Source: Casp-actino8 sp041159745
Lineage (GTDB): Bacteria > Actinomycetota > Acidimicrobiia > Acidimicrobiales > Ilumatobacteraceae
Assembly: GCA_041159745.1 (NCBI GenBank)
Contig: JBEAXP010000097.1
Span: forward strand, 1-25,533
Length of the DNA stretch: 25,533 nt
Reading direction: 5' to 3'
Positions 15,085-23,091 of the stretch are shown in pieces. Made by a program: the position numbers and the translations under genes. How positions within the stretch are numbered: position 1 is the first letter of the stretch; the number at the start of each line of letters is the position of its first letter. The notes beneath the pieces are model-generated. The model worked only from the letters and a program-made list of their open reading frames with translations, was not told where the DNA came from and searched no databases.

Positions 15085-15899
15085 GACGTCACCTTCCCCA
15101 TGACAGTTCTCATTCCCGATGCACAACGCGCCACGTGCTCGCTCGCGTTCTCCCATCCCCACGCCGATGGCGTCTCGACCGACCACGGAACCCGGGCGCC
15201 GATCCGGCGCAGGGTGTCGATGAGGCCCGTCAGATCGAACTCGCCGTCGCCCGGGGCGACTCGGTTGGCCAGACAATCGGTGTAGTAGTCGTCGTGCTGG
15301 GGCACCCGCGTTCCGTCGTTCATCTGGACGCCGGTCACGAGTTCTCCGGGCAGTCGGCCGATCGCGGCCAGGTCGTTCGCGCCGCGCTGGTGGTGCCAGG
15401 AGTCGACACAGATACCGCCGTTCGATCGACCGGCCCCTTCGACGATGCGTCGCGCGTCGTCGACCGAATAGATGTCGGTGAACGGCAGGAATTCGAGTCC
15501 GAGGACGAGCCCGTGATCGGCCGCCCGATCGCACAATGCGCCGAAAGCGCGCGCTCCCGACTCGACGTCACCCGCCGGTCCGATCACCTGCATGTAACGG
15601 CAGCCGAAGAAGTCGGCCATTCGGAACGCGGCCTCCTCGAACAACGCGGCCCGCTCACCACCGGCGCCATCGCGACCGAGACCGGTCACGACTTCGATCT
15701 CGGCCAGGCACATGTCGTGTTCGCTCAACAGATCGGCCAGCCCGTGCGGCGCGAAGCCCTCCTTCTCCAACGCGAGGTACTGGCCCACGAAGAGTCCGAT
15801 CCCGGCGAATCCGTTCTCGGCGGCCAGGCGCACGCGCTCCTCGATCGGATGCATGGGCGCCAAGGTGAAATGACTCAGGATCAACTGCTCGGGAGCCAT
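15081..15899 (-). CDS. Sugar-phosphate isomerase/epimerase family TIM-barrel protein
   Basis: A 272-residue protein of the AP_endonuc_2 / xylose-isomerase-like TIM-barrel family. Likely metal ligands are placed as in the family: Glu in VLGLEFLPF, Asp and His in ICVDSWHHQRG, the MNDG strand, and Glu in WSVETPSAWG. Family members isomerise or epimerise sugars, inositols, hydroxypyruvate or dehydroshikimate-type substrates. The ATG at 15899 was preferred because the barrel begins immediately after it (QLILSHFTL). A GTG at 15923 would add eight unstructured residues and has a GACACT hexamer 6 nt upstream, so it remains an alternative. It overlaps the mycothiol-dependent enzyme gene by four bases and diverges from the SDR at 15973. 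The substrate is not evident. Confidence 0.92.
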   Translation of the reverse strand: MAPEQLILSHFTLAPMHPIEERVRLAAENGFAGIGLFVGQYLALEKEGFAPHGLADLLSEHDMCLAEIEVVTGLGRDGAGGERAALFEEAAFRMADFFGCRYMQVIGPAGDVESGARAFGALCDRAADHGLVLGLEFLPFTDIYSVDDARRIVEGAGRSNGGICVDSWHHQRGANDLAAIGRLPGELVTGVQMNDGTRVPQHDDYYTDCLANRVAPGDGEFDLTGLIDTLRRIGARVPWSVETPSAWGWENASEHVARCASGMRTVMGKVTS

Positions 15900-15923
15900 G
15901 GTGCGCGGATTAGGTTGAGCCAC

Positions 15924-15948
15924 GTCGCCAGTGTCGCACGACGGCGAC
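15924..15948. promoter_or_regulatory. Inverted repeat in divergent spacer
   Basis: GTCGCC (15924-15929) and GGCGAC (15943-15948) flank 13 bases in the spacer between the TIM-barrel gene (-) and an SDR (+). The position fits an operator, but the arms are short and made of common GC-rich words. Confidence 0.22.
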
Positions 15949-15972
15949 CCAGCGAAGGCACAGGGGGCTCAC

Positions 15973-16821
15973 ATGGCAACTTCGAACGCGAACGGCCGAC
16001 TCGACGGCAAAGTGGCCGTGATCACCGGTGGAGCGAGCGGTATCGGCGAGGGAACCGTCCGCCGCTTCGTGGAGGAAGGCGCCCGGGTCGTCATCGCCGA
16101 CATCCAGGACGAACCCGGCCGGGCCCTGGCGGCCTCGCTCGGCGCGGTTACGACGTTCGTTCACACCGACGTCACCGATGAGGACCACGTGGCCCGCGCG
16201 GTCGACACCGCGGTGTCGTCGTTCGGCCGCCTCGACGTGATGTTCAACAACGCCGGCATCGTCGGAGCCGTGGGTCGAATCTCCGAGACCCCGGCCGATC
16301 AATGGGATCGCACGGTGGCCATTTTGCTGCGCGGCGTGTTCCTCGGCATGAAGCACGCGACCCGGGTGATGATCCCGCAGAAATCGGGAGCCGTGATCTC
16401 CACGTCGAGCACCGCCGGCATCCTCGGCGGACTCGGACCGCACTGCTACACCGCCTGCAAGCACGCGGTGATCGGCCTCACCAAGTCGGTGGCGTCCGAA
16501 GTCGCCCAGCACGGGATTCGCGTCAACGCGATCTCGCCAGGCAACACCGTCACCGCCATGACGTCAGCGGTGATGACCGGCGATCACACGCAGATCGAAA
16601 CCGCCACCAAGCACATCGCCGCTTCGTCGATGCTCGGCATCCCCGGACTTCCCATCGACATCGCCAACGCCGCCGTGTATCTCGCCAGTGACGAATCGCG
16701 CTACGTCACGGCGCACACCCTGGTGGTCGACGCCGGCCAGACCACGATCGGCGGCAACGGCCGCTTCCACCAACAAGACGCTCAACTGTTCCGCGAAGCC
16801 GGAATCCGCGAGCGCTCCTAG
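15973..16821 (+). CDS. Short-chain dehydrogenase/reductase (classical SDR)
   Basis: A 282-residue NAD-dependent SDR. TGGASGIG is at 18-25, Asp43 in VVIADIQDE selects NAD, NNAG is at 92-95, and the active site is Ser145/146, Tyr159 and Lys163 (YTACKHA). The end VVDAGQTTIGG is normal, followed by a short tail. The family resemblance is to secoisolariciresinol-, xanthoxin- and cyclohexanol-dehydrogenase-like SDRs common in terpenoid and aromatic catabolism. The ATG at 15973 has an AGGGGG Shine-Dalgarno 5 nt upstream. A frame starting at 15931 lacks one. Its TAG stop shares the palindrome CTAG (16818-16821) with the TAG of the convergent alcohol dehydrogenase, so the genes overlap tail-to-tail by four bases. 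Confidence 0.94.
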   Translation: MATSNANGRLDGKVAVITGGASGIGEGTVRRFVEEGARVVIADIQDEPGRALAASLGAVTTFVHTDVTDEDHVARAVDTAVSSFGRLDVMFNNAGIVGAVGRISETPADQWDRTVAILLRGVFLGMKHATRVMIPQKSGAVISTSSTAGILGGLGPHCYTACKHAVIGLTKSVASEVAQHGIRVNAISPGNTVTAMTSAVMTGDHTQIETATKHIAASSMLGIPGLPIDIANAAVYLASDESRYVTAHTLVVDAGQTTIGGNGRFHQQDAQLFREAGIRERS

Positions 16822-17852
16822 AGGCGAGGGTCGACCAACACCTTCGTCTGCGTCGACGTACCGCTGGCCAGATCGGCGAGAGCCGCATCGAGGTCGGCCA
16901 GGCCGATCGTCGACGAGTGCAACGGCTCGGTGCGGAAGCGGCCATCGGCGATCATGCCCATGGCCATGTCGAACTCTTCGTTGGTGTACGCGAGGGCCGA
17001 CGTGACCGCGATTTCCTTGATGAGCCACGTGGCCGGGACGATCGAGGCGTTCTCATCGGCCAGACCGATGAGGCACATCGAACCACCGCGTCGCGCCAGG
17101 TCGACGGCCGACTGGACGGCGAACGGCCGACCCACGCACTCGTACACGATGTCGGCGCCGAGGCCGTTCGTGAGCTCCTTCACCAGCGCGTCGGCCGGCT
17201 GGCCGGGTTCGACCGCGTGGTGCGCTCCGAGTTCGAGTGCGAGCGCGCGCCGCTGGGCATTGGGTTCGATCACGACCACCACGCCGGCGCCCGCCGAACG
17301 CACCCACTGCATCGTGCCGAGACCGATGGGACCCGCTCCTTGCACAACCGCCACGTCACCGAGTCGGAGTCCACTCTTTCGCACGGCGTGGAACGCCACC
17401 GTGGTGGGCTCGACCTGCGCGGCTTGCTCGTCCGACAACGCGGGATTGGTGCGCACGACCCGTTCGGCCGCCACCGCGATTCGCGAGGCGAAACCTCCGT
17501 GCGGCGGCGCGAGCGGATCACGGCCAAGAGCCGACATGAACGACACGAGGCATCGATCGGCCTGGCCGGCTCGACAGGCCGGGCACTTGCCGCACGACGG
17601 AGCGATCGCCACCACCACGCGATCACCCTCGCTCAGATTCTTCACCTCGCGGCCGACGGCCGAAACCGTTCCGGCCCACTCGTGACCGCAGATCGCCGGG
17701 TTGTAGGGCTGACCCGATTGGTACGCATGGATGTCGGTCCCGCAGATACCGCACAGTGCGATGTCGACGACGACACCCTTGTCGGCCGGGACCGGATCGG
17801 GGAACTCGACCATCTCGACTCGGTTCCGACCGGTGATCAGTGCTGCGAACAT
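16818..17852 (-). CDS. Zinc-dependent alcohol dehydrogenase (MDR family)
   Basis: A 344-residue medium-chain dehydrogenase. The catalytic zinc site is in CGICGTD (Cys37) and CGHEWAG (His57, Glu58). The structural zinc site is complete with Cys87, Cys90, Cys93 and Cys101 (CGKCPAC then C). The Rossmann motif QGAGPIGLG lies around 170-178, and VVVIEPN ends strand 2 with an acidic residue, favouring NAD. It resembles threonine dehydrogenase, sorbitol dehydrogenase and related enzymes; the physiological alcohol is unknown. A very strong Shine-Dalgarno (GGGGGAG) lies 3-4 nt before the ATG at 17852. It stands alone as a transcription unit, divergent from the ABM-fold gene across 98 bp. Confidence 0.95.
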   Translation of the reverse strand: MFAALITGRNRVEMVEFPDPVPADKGVVVDIALCGICGTDIHAYQSGQPYNPAICGHEWAGTVSAVGREVKNLSEGDRVVVAIAPSCGKCPACRAGQADRCLVSFMSALGRDPLAPPHGGFASRIAVAAERVVRTNPALSDEQAAQVEPTTVAFHAVRKSGLRLGDVAVVQGAGPIGLGTMQWVRSAGAGVVVVIEPNAQRRALALELGAHHAVEPGQPADALVKELTNGLGADIVYECVGRPFAVQSAVDLARRGGSMCLIGLADENASIVPATWLIKEIAVTSALAYTNEEFDMAMGMIADGRFRTEPLHSSTIGLADLDAALADLASGTSTQTKVLVDPRL

Positions 17853-17872
17853 GTCTCCCCCTCGATCGGAGT

Positions 17873-17906
17873 CTCACAGTAGGCGAACGATGACCTAGGG
17901 TTCGCC
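17873..17906. promoter_or_regulatory. Overlapping divergent promoters with a 7-bp inverted repeat (candidate operator)
   Basis: For the plus-strand ABM gene, CTCACA (17873-17878) and TAGGGT (17896-17901) are spaced 17 bp, a reasonable -35/-10 pair. For the minus-strand alcohol dehydrogenase, TACTGT (17876-17881) is a candidate -10. Between and over them lies a perfect inverted repeat, GGCGAAC (17882-17888) and GTTCGCC (17900-17906), with an 11-bp spacer. A dimeric repressor bound there would cover both promoters. No regulator gene is present in the window. Confidence 0.4.
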
Positions 17907-17950
17907 CCGACACGCGGCACCGCGTTCAGCACGACCGACAGGGGGAATCC

Positions 17951-18298
17951 ATGGCACTCATCGCGATCGAAGCGGCCATCCGCATCAACGACCCGGCCCA
18001 GCGCGACGCCGCCGTCGCCGCATCCATTCCGTTCCAGAAAGGCACCCGCGACGATGAGCCGGGCTGCCTCGTGTACTGCTTCGCCGCCGATCCGGTCGAG
18101 CCCGACCTGATCCAGGTGTACGAACTCTGGGAGGACGAGGCGACTCTGGCCGCACACTTCGACCACCCGAATTATCACGGCATGCGCGACCTGCTCGGCA
18201 AGTTCGGCCTCAAGTCGGCGGTGAGCCGCAAGCTGCGCATCGACAAGACGGCGCCGGTGTACGGCCCCGACTTCAAGGCAACCGCGTCCTTCGACTGA
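17951..18298 (+). CDS. ABM-fold protein (putative quinol monooxygenase)
   Basis: A 115-residue single-domain protein of the antibiotic biosynthesis monooxygenase superfamily, near the putative quinol monooxygenase (YgiN-like) group. The motifs are EPGCLVYCFAADPVEPDLIQVYELWEDEATLAAHFDHPNYHGM, including the typical YELWxDxxAxxAHxxxxH pattern. Members oxidise quinols or polyketide-like phenols without a cofactor, but many are uncharacterised. A GGGGGA Shine-Dalgarno is 4 nt before the ATG. It is monocistronic, divergent from the Zn-ADH and convergent with the CoA ligase 16 bp downstream. Confidence 0.9.
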   Translation: MALIAIEAAIRINDPAQRDAAVAASIPFQKGTRDDEPGCLVYCFAADPVEPDLIQVYELWEDEATLAAHFDHPNYHGMRDLLGKFGLKSAVSRKLRIDKTAPVYGPDFKATASFD

Positions 18299-18299
18299 T

Positions 18300-18314
18300 C
18301 GCGCCCTCGGCGCG
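18300..18314. terminator. Hairpin filling a convergent 16-bp gap (possible terminator)
   Basis: CGCGCC (18300-18305) and GGCGCG (18309-18314) form a 6-bp GC stem with a CTC loop. The hairpin occupies almost the whole gap between the ABM stop (18298) and the convergent ligase stop (18315). There is no U-tract. Confidence 0.4.
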
Positions 18315-19940
18315 TCAGGACGTCGCGCGTTCGCGCGCCCAGCGATAGTCGGCCTTGCCCGACGGGCTGCGGTACACCTGGTCGACGAACACTGCTCGTC
18401 GCGGCGCTTTGTAGTCGGCGATACGCGTCTTCACATGCGCGATCAGGTCGGCTTCCGACAGCGCACCGCCGTCAGTGGACACCACCGCGACCACCGTCTC
18501 GCCGTAGCGCTCGTCGGGCACTCCCACGACGACGCAATCGACCACGTTCGAGTGCGAACGCACGGCGACTTCGACTTCCTCGGGGTACACCTTCTCTCCA
18601 CCGGTGTTGATGCACACCGAGCCCCGACCGAGGAGATGCACCGTGCCATCGGCATCAATACGCGCGTAGTCGCCGGGCACCGTGTACCGCACACCGTCGA
18701 TCGTTCGGAAGGTTCGAGCGGTTCGCTCGGCGTCGCCGTAGTAGCCGTCGGGCATCGGTCCGGCCGCCGCGAGCACGCCGGCGCGGTCGGAGCCGAACGG
18801 AATCTTCTCCCAAGTCTGGTCGTCGAAGAGCGCGGTCGCCGGCGTCGCCATGAACTTGGCGGTCGCCTGCGGGTCCTGGCCGGGCATGGTCATCGCCACC
18901 GCGAACGGACCGCCTTCCGATGCACCGATCATGTCGAGAACCACGGCGCTCTTCGCCCGTTGCATGAGTGCCGACTTCATCTCGCTCGACAGGGTGGCGC
19001 CGGTCGACACGATGCGCGCGAGCGACGACAGGTCGTAGGGCTGACCAGCCGATTCGGCGCGCTCGATCTCGGCCACGATCGGACGGGCGAACGCGTCGCC
19101 GACGATCGACACCTGGGTGACGCGTTCGCGTTGCACGAGGCGCAGCAGTTCGGCCGGATCGAACCGACGTCCGGCCAAGAGCACGACCGTGCCGCCGAGG
19201 ACGAACGTGGAGAACGCGAGGAACATCGCCGTGCCGTGCATGAGGGGCGGGGCGGTCATGTTGACCGGGCCGCGCCCGGCCGCCTGCAGTTCGACCGCGA
19301 CTCGCGCGACGTCGTCGACGGTTTCGGGAAGAGGCAAGCCGAGTGACGCGTAACCCGTGAAGGCCAGTGCGCCGAACAACCCGGTATGGCTCCACACCAC
19401 GCCCTTGGGCAAGCCGGTGGTGCCACCCGTGTAGAGCAGGAGCGAGTCGCTCCCGGAGCGCGCGATGGGGGCCATCGGCGAGGCGGACGACTTGGCCTCG
19501 TGGTACCACGATGCCCCGGCCAGAAGCGCGTTGCCGCTGTCGTCGTCGACCTGCAGCAGCAGACGAAGCGCCGGCAGCGAGCGCCGCGCTTCCTCGACCA
19601 CCGGCGCGAAGGCGGAGTGGAACACCAGCGCCGTCGCCCCCGAATCGGAGAGCACATGGACGATCTCGGGAGCCTTGTAGCGGTAGTTCACGTTGACCGT
19701 GCTCGCGCGCACCTTGAACGACGCGTAGGCCGACTCGAGGTACTCCGGACAGTTGTAGAGGAGCTGGCCGACCTTGTGGTCGTGGCCCACGCCAGCACCG
19801 TTCATCACGGCGGCTACGCACGATGCCCCACCGTCGAGTTGCGACCACGTGAGATGGGTGTCGCCGATGACGACCGCGACGTGATCGGGTTGAGCCGCGG
19901 CCAACGCTTCCCACAGCGTGGCCCAACTCTCGCTCAGCAC
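18315..19940 (-). CDS. Acyl-CoA ligase (FadD19/FadD3-like group)
   Basis: A 541-residue AMP-forming acyl-CoA ligase. The P-loop YTGGTTGLPKG is at 170-180, GASEGG follows, then GRGSVCINTGGEKVYPEEVE, and the catalytic Lys529 is in SPSGKADYRWA. The YTGGTTG loop and GRGSxCINTxGEKVxPEEVE motif place it with the actinobacterial ligases related to FadD19, which act on steroid side chains and other bulky acids. Specificity is not shown. The start is a GTG at 19940, two bases after the Rieske stop (TGAACGTG). A longer open frame through the Rieske gene is a read-through artefact in another frame. It is the third gene of the ligase-Rieske-ligase operon and a clear paralogue of the ligase at 21385-23016. 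Confidence 0.95.
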   Translation of the reverse strand: MLSESWATLWEALAAAQPDHVAVVIGDTHLTWSQLDGGASCVAAVMNGAGVGHDHKVGQLLYNCPEYLESAYASFKVRASTVNVNYRYKAPEIVHVLSDSGATALVFHSAFAPVVEEARRSLPALRLLLQVDDDSGNALLAGASWYHEAKSSASPMAPIARSGSDSLLLYTGGTTGLPKGVVWSHTGLFGALAFTGYASLGLPLPETVDDVARVAVELQAAGRGPVNMTAPPLMHGTAMFLAFSTFVLGGTVVLLAGRRFDPAELLRLVQRERVTQVSIVGDAFARPIVAEIERAESAGQPYDLSSLARIVSTGATLSSEMKSALMQRAKSAVVLDMIGASEGGPFAVAMTMPGQDPQATAKFMATPATALFDDQTWEKIPFGSDRAGVLAAAGPMPDGYYGDAERTARTFRTIDGVRYTVPGDYARIDADGTVHLLGRGSVCINTGGEKVYPEEVEVAVRSHSNVVDCVVVGVPDERYGETVVAVVSTDGGALSEADLIAHVKTRIADYKAPRRAVFVDQVYRSPSGKADYRWARERATS

Positions 19941-19942
19941 GT

Positions 19943-21388
19943 TCAGCCCTCGGGGACGACGAACGGGGCCAGCTCGTCGACGGAACGTCCGTCGGCGGCG
20001 AGACCCTCGGCGATGAACCGATCGATGTTGCGGTGGATCAGTCGAATACGCGTCTCCTGATACAGACCGAACGACACACCCTTCTTGGCGCGCTTCGCGG
20101 TCATCTTCAATCCGAGCTGCACCTTGGGCAGGTTCTCCATGTCTTGTTCGAACACGTCGGCCAGACCGGCCATGCCTTCGGCTTCCTTCCACGACTGCTC
20201 GAGGCGCAGACGTTGTGTGGGTGCGGGCGCCGGACGCTCCTTGCCCGGAGGCACCGGCATCATGCGCAACACGTCCATGAAGCAGGTGTCGGGGGTGCGG
20301 CCCGGTCGCCAGCGGTACACCAGCGACTGACCGACCCCGGCCCACGGCATGAACGCGGGGAACAAGTGGTAGAGGTGCGCGTCGAGAATCTCGGAGTCGG
20401 ACGTGGTCGAGAGATCGACACCGAACACCTGACCCATCGCCCCGCGGAACACATCGGCCACGACTTCGCGTGCCGACTTGCCGTCGGGCACCTGAATCGC
20501 TCCGCGACCGGCCCGAGCCGAGAACGCGAGGTAGGCGTCGGCCACTTGCTGTTCGGGCAAGTTGCCGAGGTGCGGGCTCTGCACACCGAAACCGTTGATG
20601 AATCGCGTGACGTACTGCGAGTCCTCCCAGATCGAGTATTCGCTGTTGGCGTCGCCGGCGAATTCGAGGATCTGCGGATGCGTGGCGATCACGTGGTAGC
20701 CCTCGGCGAAGGCTTCCATGCAGACCTTCCAGTTGGCCGGCACTTCCTTCACCGCGTGGAACGCGACGTAGCGGTTGCCCATGTTGAAATCGCGGCCGAA
20801 ATGCTCGATGAGTTTGGCGGCCACCGACTCGAAGGGTTCGGCGTCGGGATCGAGGTTCACGAACACGAACCCTTCCCACACCGCGACCTTGGCCTCGGGC
20901 AGGCACGAGTCGGGCTGCTGCCACACCTGGGGGAAGTCCCACTCGGCCGGGAGTTCGACCAGCTTGCCGTCGAGATCCCAACGCCACCCGTGGAACGGGC
21001 AGCGGAACGAACCCACGCGCCCGTCCTCGGTACGCAACTTGGTTCCGCGGTGCAGGCACGAGTTGTGATACGCGCGGATCGATCCGTCCTTCGCGCGCGT
21101 GACGAGCAGCGACTGATCGGCGACGTCGTACACGACGTGATCTCCCGGCTGGGCGATCTCGTCGACGTGGCAAGCCATCTGCCACGTGCGCGTCCAGAGG
21201 TACTCGTACTCGAGTTCGGCGAACTTCGGCGCTGTATACCGAATCTTCGGCACATCGGCCTTGCCCTGCGGAACGTACGAGTGGTCGGTGAGCGACTGGG
21301 GCACCGGCCGGGTGTCGGCCGCCAACAAGTCCTGCACACTCGGACCCGTACTGCGGGCCCGACCGATCTGATCGTCGATTGCCGTCAC
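19943..21388 (-). CDS. Rieske non-heme iron oxygenase, alpha subunit
   Basis: A 481-residue Rieske terminal oxygenase. The cluster ligands are Cys111, His113, Cys130 and His133 (CLHRG and CPFHGW). The mononuclear iron ligands are His232 and His237 in NWKVCMEAFAEGYHVIATH, with Asp416 in FEQDMENLPKVQLGL. It is longer than typical alpha subunits because of an N-terminal extension (VQDLLAADTRPVPQSL) and a roughly 50-residue C-terminal tail. The start is a GTG overlapping the upstream ligase stop by four bases (GTGA), preceded by GGGAGGGG. It is a paralogue of the plus-strand Rieske protein at 23092-24450, sharing the N-terminal DTxPVPxxL segment and the EAFxExYHVxATHPQIL core. No redox partner is encoded nearby. 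Translation coupled to CoA ligases on both sides suggests the substrate could be an acid or CoA ester. Confidence 0.95.
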   Translation of the reverse strand: MTAIDDQIGRARSTGPSVQDLLAADTRPVPQSLTDHSYVPQGKADVPKIRYTAPKFAELEYEYLWTRTWQMACHVDEIAQPGDHVVYDVADQSLLVTRAKDGSIRAYHNSCLHRGTKLRTEDGRVGSFRCPFHGWRWDLDGKLVELPAEWDFPQVWQQPDSCLPEAKVAVWEGFVFVNLDPDAEPFESVAAKLIEHFGRDFNMGNRYVAFHAVKEVPANWKVCMEAFAEGYHVIATHPQILEFAGDANSEYSIWEDSQYVTRFINGFGVQSPHLGNLPEQQVADAYLAFSARAGRGAIQVPDGKSAREVVADVFRGAMGQVFGVDLSTTSDSEILDAHLYHLFPAFMPWAGVGQSLVYRWRPGRTPDTCFMDVLRMMPVPPGKERPAPAPTQRLRLEQSWKEAEGMAGLADVFEQDMENLPKVQLGLKMTAKRAKKGVSFGLYQETRIRLIHRNIDRFIAEGLAADGRSVDELAPFVVPEG

Positions 21389-23016
21389 GAAACCCCTCCC
21401 GTTTCGAACATCGTCTTGGCTGTCTTGTAATCGGCCTTGCCATTGGGAGCGCGTGGCACCGTGGTCACGAACACCAACTGCTTGGGCACCTTGTAACTCG
21501 ACAACTTCGTCTTGGTGTAGGCGATCACTTCATCACCTGTCGGCTGGGCGGCTCCCGCCGCCAAGGAAGCGACACCCACCACGCGGTTGCCGAACTTCTC
21601 GTCGGGCACGCCGAACACGAGGCAATCGGCCACGGCCGGGTGAGTCTTGACGACCTCTTCGACTTCCTCCGGGAACACCTTCTCGCCGGCGGTGTTGATG
21701 CAGTTCGAGCCGCGACCGAGCAAGGTGATGGTTCCGTCGGCCTCGACGAGAGCCATGTCGCCCGGGAAGCTGTACCGAACGCCATCGATCTCGCGGAACG
21801 TGCGCGCCGACTTCTCGGGATCCTTGTAGTAGCCGATCGGCACTCCCGGGCCGCTGACGCCGACCATGCCCACGACTCCCGAACCAGCCGCGACTTCCTT
21901 GTCGTCGGGCCCGAACACCTTGGTGTTGGGCATGGCGCCGAACGACGCGGTGGTGTTGATGTTGTCCTTGGTGGCCATGGTCTGGGCCATGCCACCTTCG
22001 CTCGAGCCGAGGATGTCCATGACGGCCGAGGTGGGCATGTGCTCGAAGATCCCGGCCTTGATGTCGGCGGAGAACATGGCCCCGGTCGAGATGATCATCT
22101 GCACCGACGAGGTGTCGTACGACGTTCCGGCGGCGGCCTTCTCGCGCAGAGCGTTGAGCATCGGTCGGGCGAAGGCGTCGCCGACGATCACCAACTGTCC
22201 GACGCGATGCTTCTCGATGACGCGGAACATCTCGTGCGCATCGAACGAGCGCCCTTCGAGCAACACGACCTTGCCGGCCATGAGGTGCGGCAGCAGCGCA
22301 CCCAGCCACACACCGGTTCCGTGCATCAGCGGACAACCCGGAATGGCGGTGGGCTGACCCATGGCCTGGTGCACGACCTTGGCGGTGCCGACGACTTCTT
22401 CGACGGAGGCGAAAGGTCCGCGACCCATCGGTGCGGTGTAGAACCCGAGGAATCCTTCCGTGAAGGTCCCGAGCGAATACATCACACCCTTGGGCATGCC
22501 GGTCGTGCCACCGGTGTAGAGCATGTAGAGATCGTCACGACCGCGTTCCTGGCGCGCCGCCGGGGAGTTGGCCGCCAGCAGTTCATCCCACGAGACCGCA
22601 CCCGGCACCCCGGCCGATGGGCCGTCGAGCACCTCGACCAGCAACTTGAGCTTGGGCAGGCGGTCCTTCACCCGCTTGATGCGGTCACCGAGACTGGAGT
22701 GGAAGACGACGGCCTCGCAGTCGGCGTTCTCGAGGAGGTAGTGCAGTTCGTCGTCGAGATACCGGTAGTTGACGTTGACCGGAGTGACCCGCGACTTGAA
22801 GGCCGCGTACTGCGTGACCAGGTACTCGGGGCAGTTGTACATGAACATGCCGACCTTGGAGCCCAGGCCCATCCCCTGGGCGCCGTAGGCCGCGGCCACC
22901 CGGGCCGCCTGGTCGTCGTACTGAGCCCACGTGATCTCCCGGTCGCCGTAGGCGATGGCCGTGGCGGTGGGCATGGCATCGGCGTGAGCCTCGAAGATGT
23001 TGGCGAATGTCAACAT
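21385..23016 (-). CDS. Acyl-CoA ligase (FadD19/FadD3-like group)
   Basis: A 543-residue AMP-forming ligase, first gene of the ligase-Rieske-ligase operon. The P-loop YTGGTTGMPKG is at 167-177. LGSSEGG follows, then GRGSNCINTAGEKVFPEEVEEV, and the catalytic Lys527 is in APNGKADYK. It shares VNVNYRY, IVGDAFARP and the GRGS motif with the ligase at 18315-19940, so the two are paralogues that probably arose by duplication. The ATG at 23016 has a good Shine-Dalgarno (GAGGGAGA) and a possible -10 TACTCT at 23042-23047 on the minus strand. Relatives in mycobacteria activate steroid side-chain acids; here the substrate is unknown. Confidence 0.95.
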   Translation of the reverse strand: MLTFANIFEAHADAMPTATAIAYGDREITWAQYDDQAARVAAAYGAQGMGLGSKVGMFMYNCPEYLVTQYAAFKSRVTPVNVNYRYLDDELHYLLENADCEAVVFHSSLGDRIKRVKDRLPKLKLLVEVLDGPSAGVPGAVSWDELLAANSPAARQERGRDDLYMLYTGGTTGMPKGVMYSLGTFTEGFLGFYTAPMGRGPFASVEEVVGTAKVVHQAMGQPTAIPGCPLMHGTGVWLGALLPHLMAGKVVLLEGRSFDAHEMFRVIEKHRVGQLVIVGDAFARPMLNALREKAAAGTSYDTSSVQMIISTGAMFSADIKAGIFEHMPTSAVMDILGSSEGGMAQTMATKDNINTTASFGAMPNTKVFGPDDKEVAAGSGVVGMVGVSGPGVPIGYYKDPEKSARTFREIDGVRYSFPGDMALVEADGTITLLGRGSNCINTAGEKVFPEEVEEVVKTHPAVADCLVFGVPDEKFGNRVVGVASLAAGAAQPTGDEVIAYTKTKLSSYKVPKQLVFVTTVPRAPNGKADYKTAKTMFETGGVS

Positions 23017-23056
23017 GATGTCTCCCTCGGATTTTGGACCGAGAGTAGTCGGACCC

Positions 23057-23085
23057 TGGACGGAACTAATCACCGAGTCAATAAT
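23057..23085 (+). promoter_or_regulatory. Candidate leaderless sigma70-type promoter of the Rieske gene at 23092
   Basis: TGGACG (23057-23062, 4 of 6 matches to TTGACA) and AATAAT (23080-23085, 5 of 6 matches to TATAAT) are separated by 17 bp. The -10 is followed by six bases and the ATG at 23092. The transcript would start at or next to the start codon, agreeing with the lack of any Shine-Dalgarno. It lies in the 75-bp divergent spacer opposite the ligase operon. This is the best promoter candidate in the window. Confidence 0.5.
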
Positions 23086-23091
23086 GGTCCC

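Noticed and set aside
20033..21430. A 465-codon plus-strand frame opposite the Rieske gene
   Set aside because: The composition is dominated by His, Arg, Gly and Val and it mirrors the Rieske coding frame; no motif and no ribosome site.
19941..21443. N-terminal extension giving a 1042-residue fusion with the ligase at 18315
   Set aside because: The extension reads the Rieske gene in another frame. The GTG at 19940, two bases after the Rieske stop, gives a normal-length ligase.
21379..23091. Upstream extension of the Rieske frame at 23092 to a 1023-residue protein
   Set aside because: It is antisense to the ligase gene. The Rieske family start fits the ATG at 23092.
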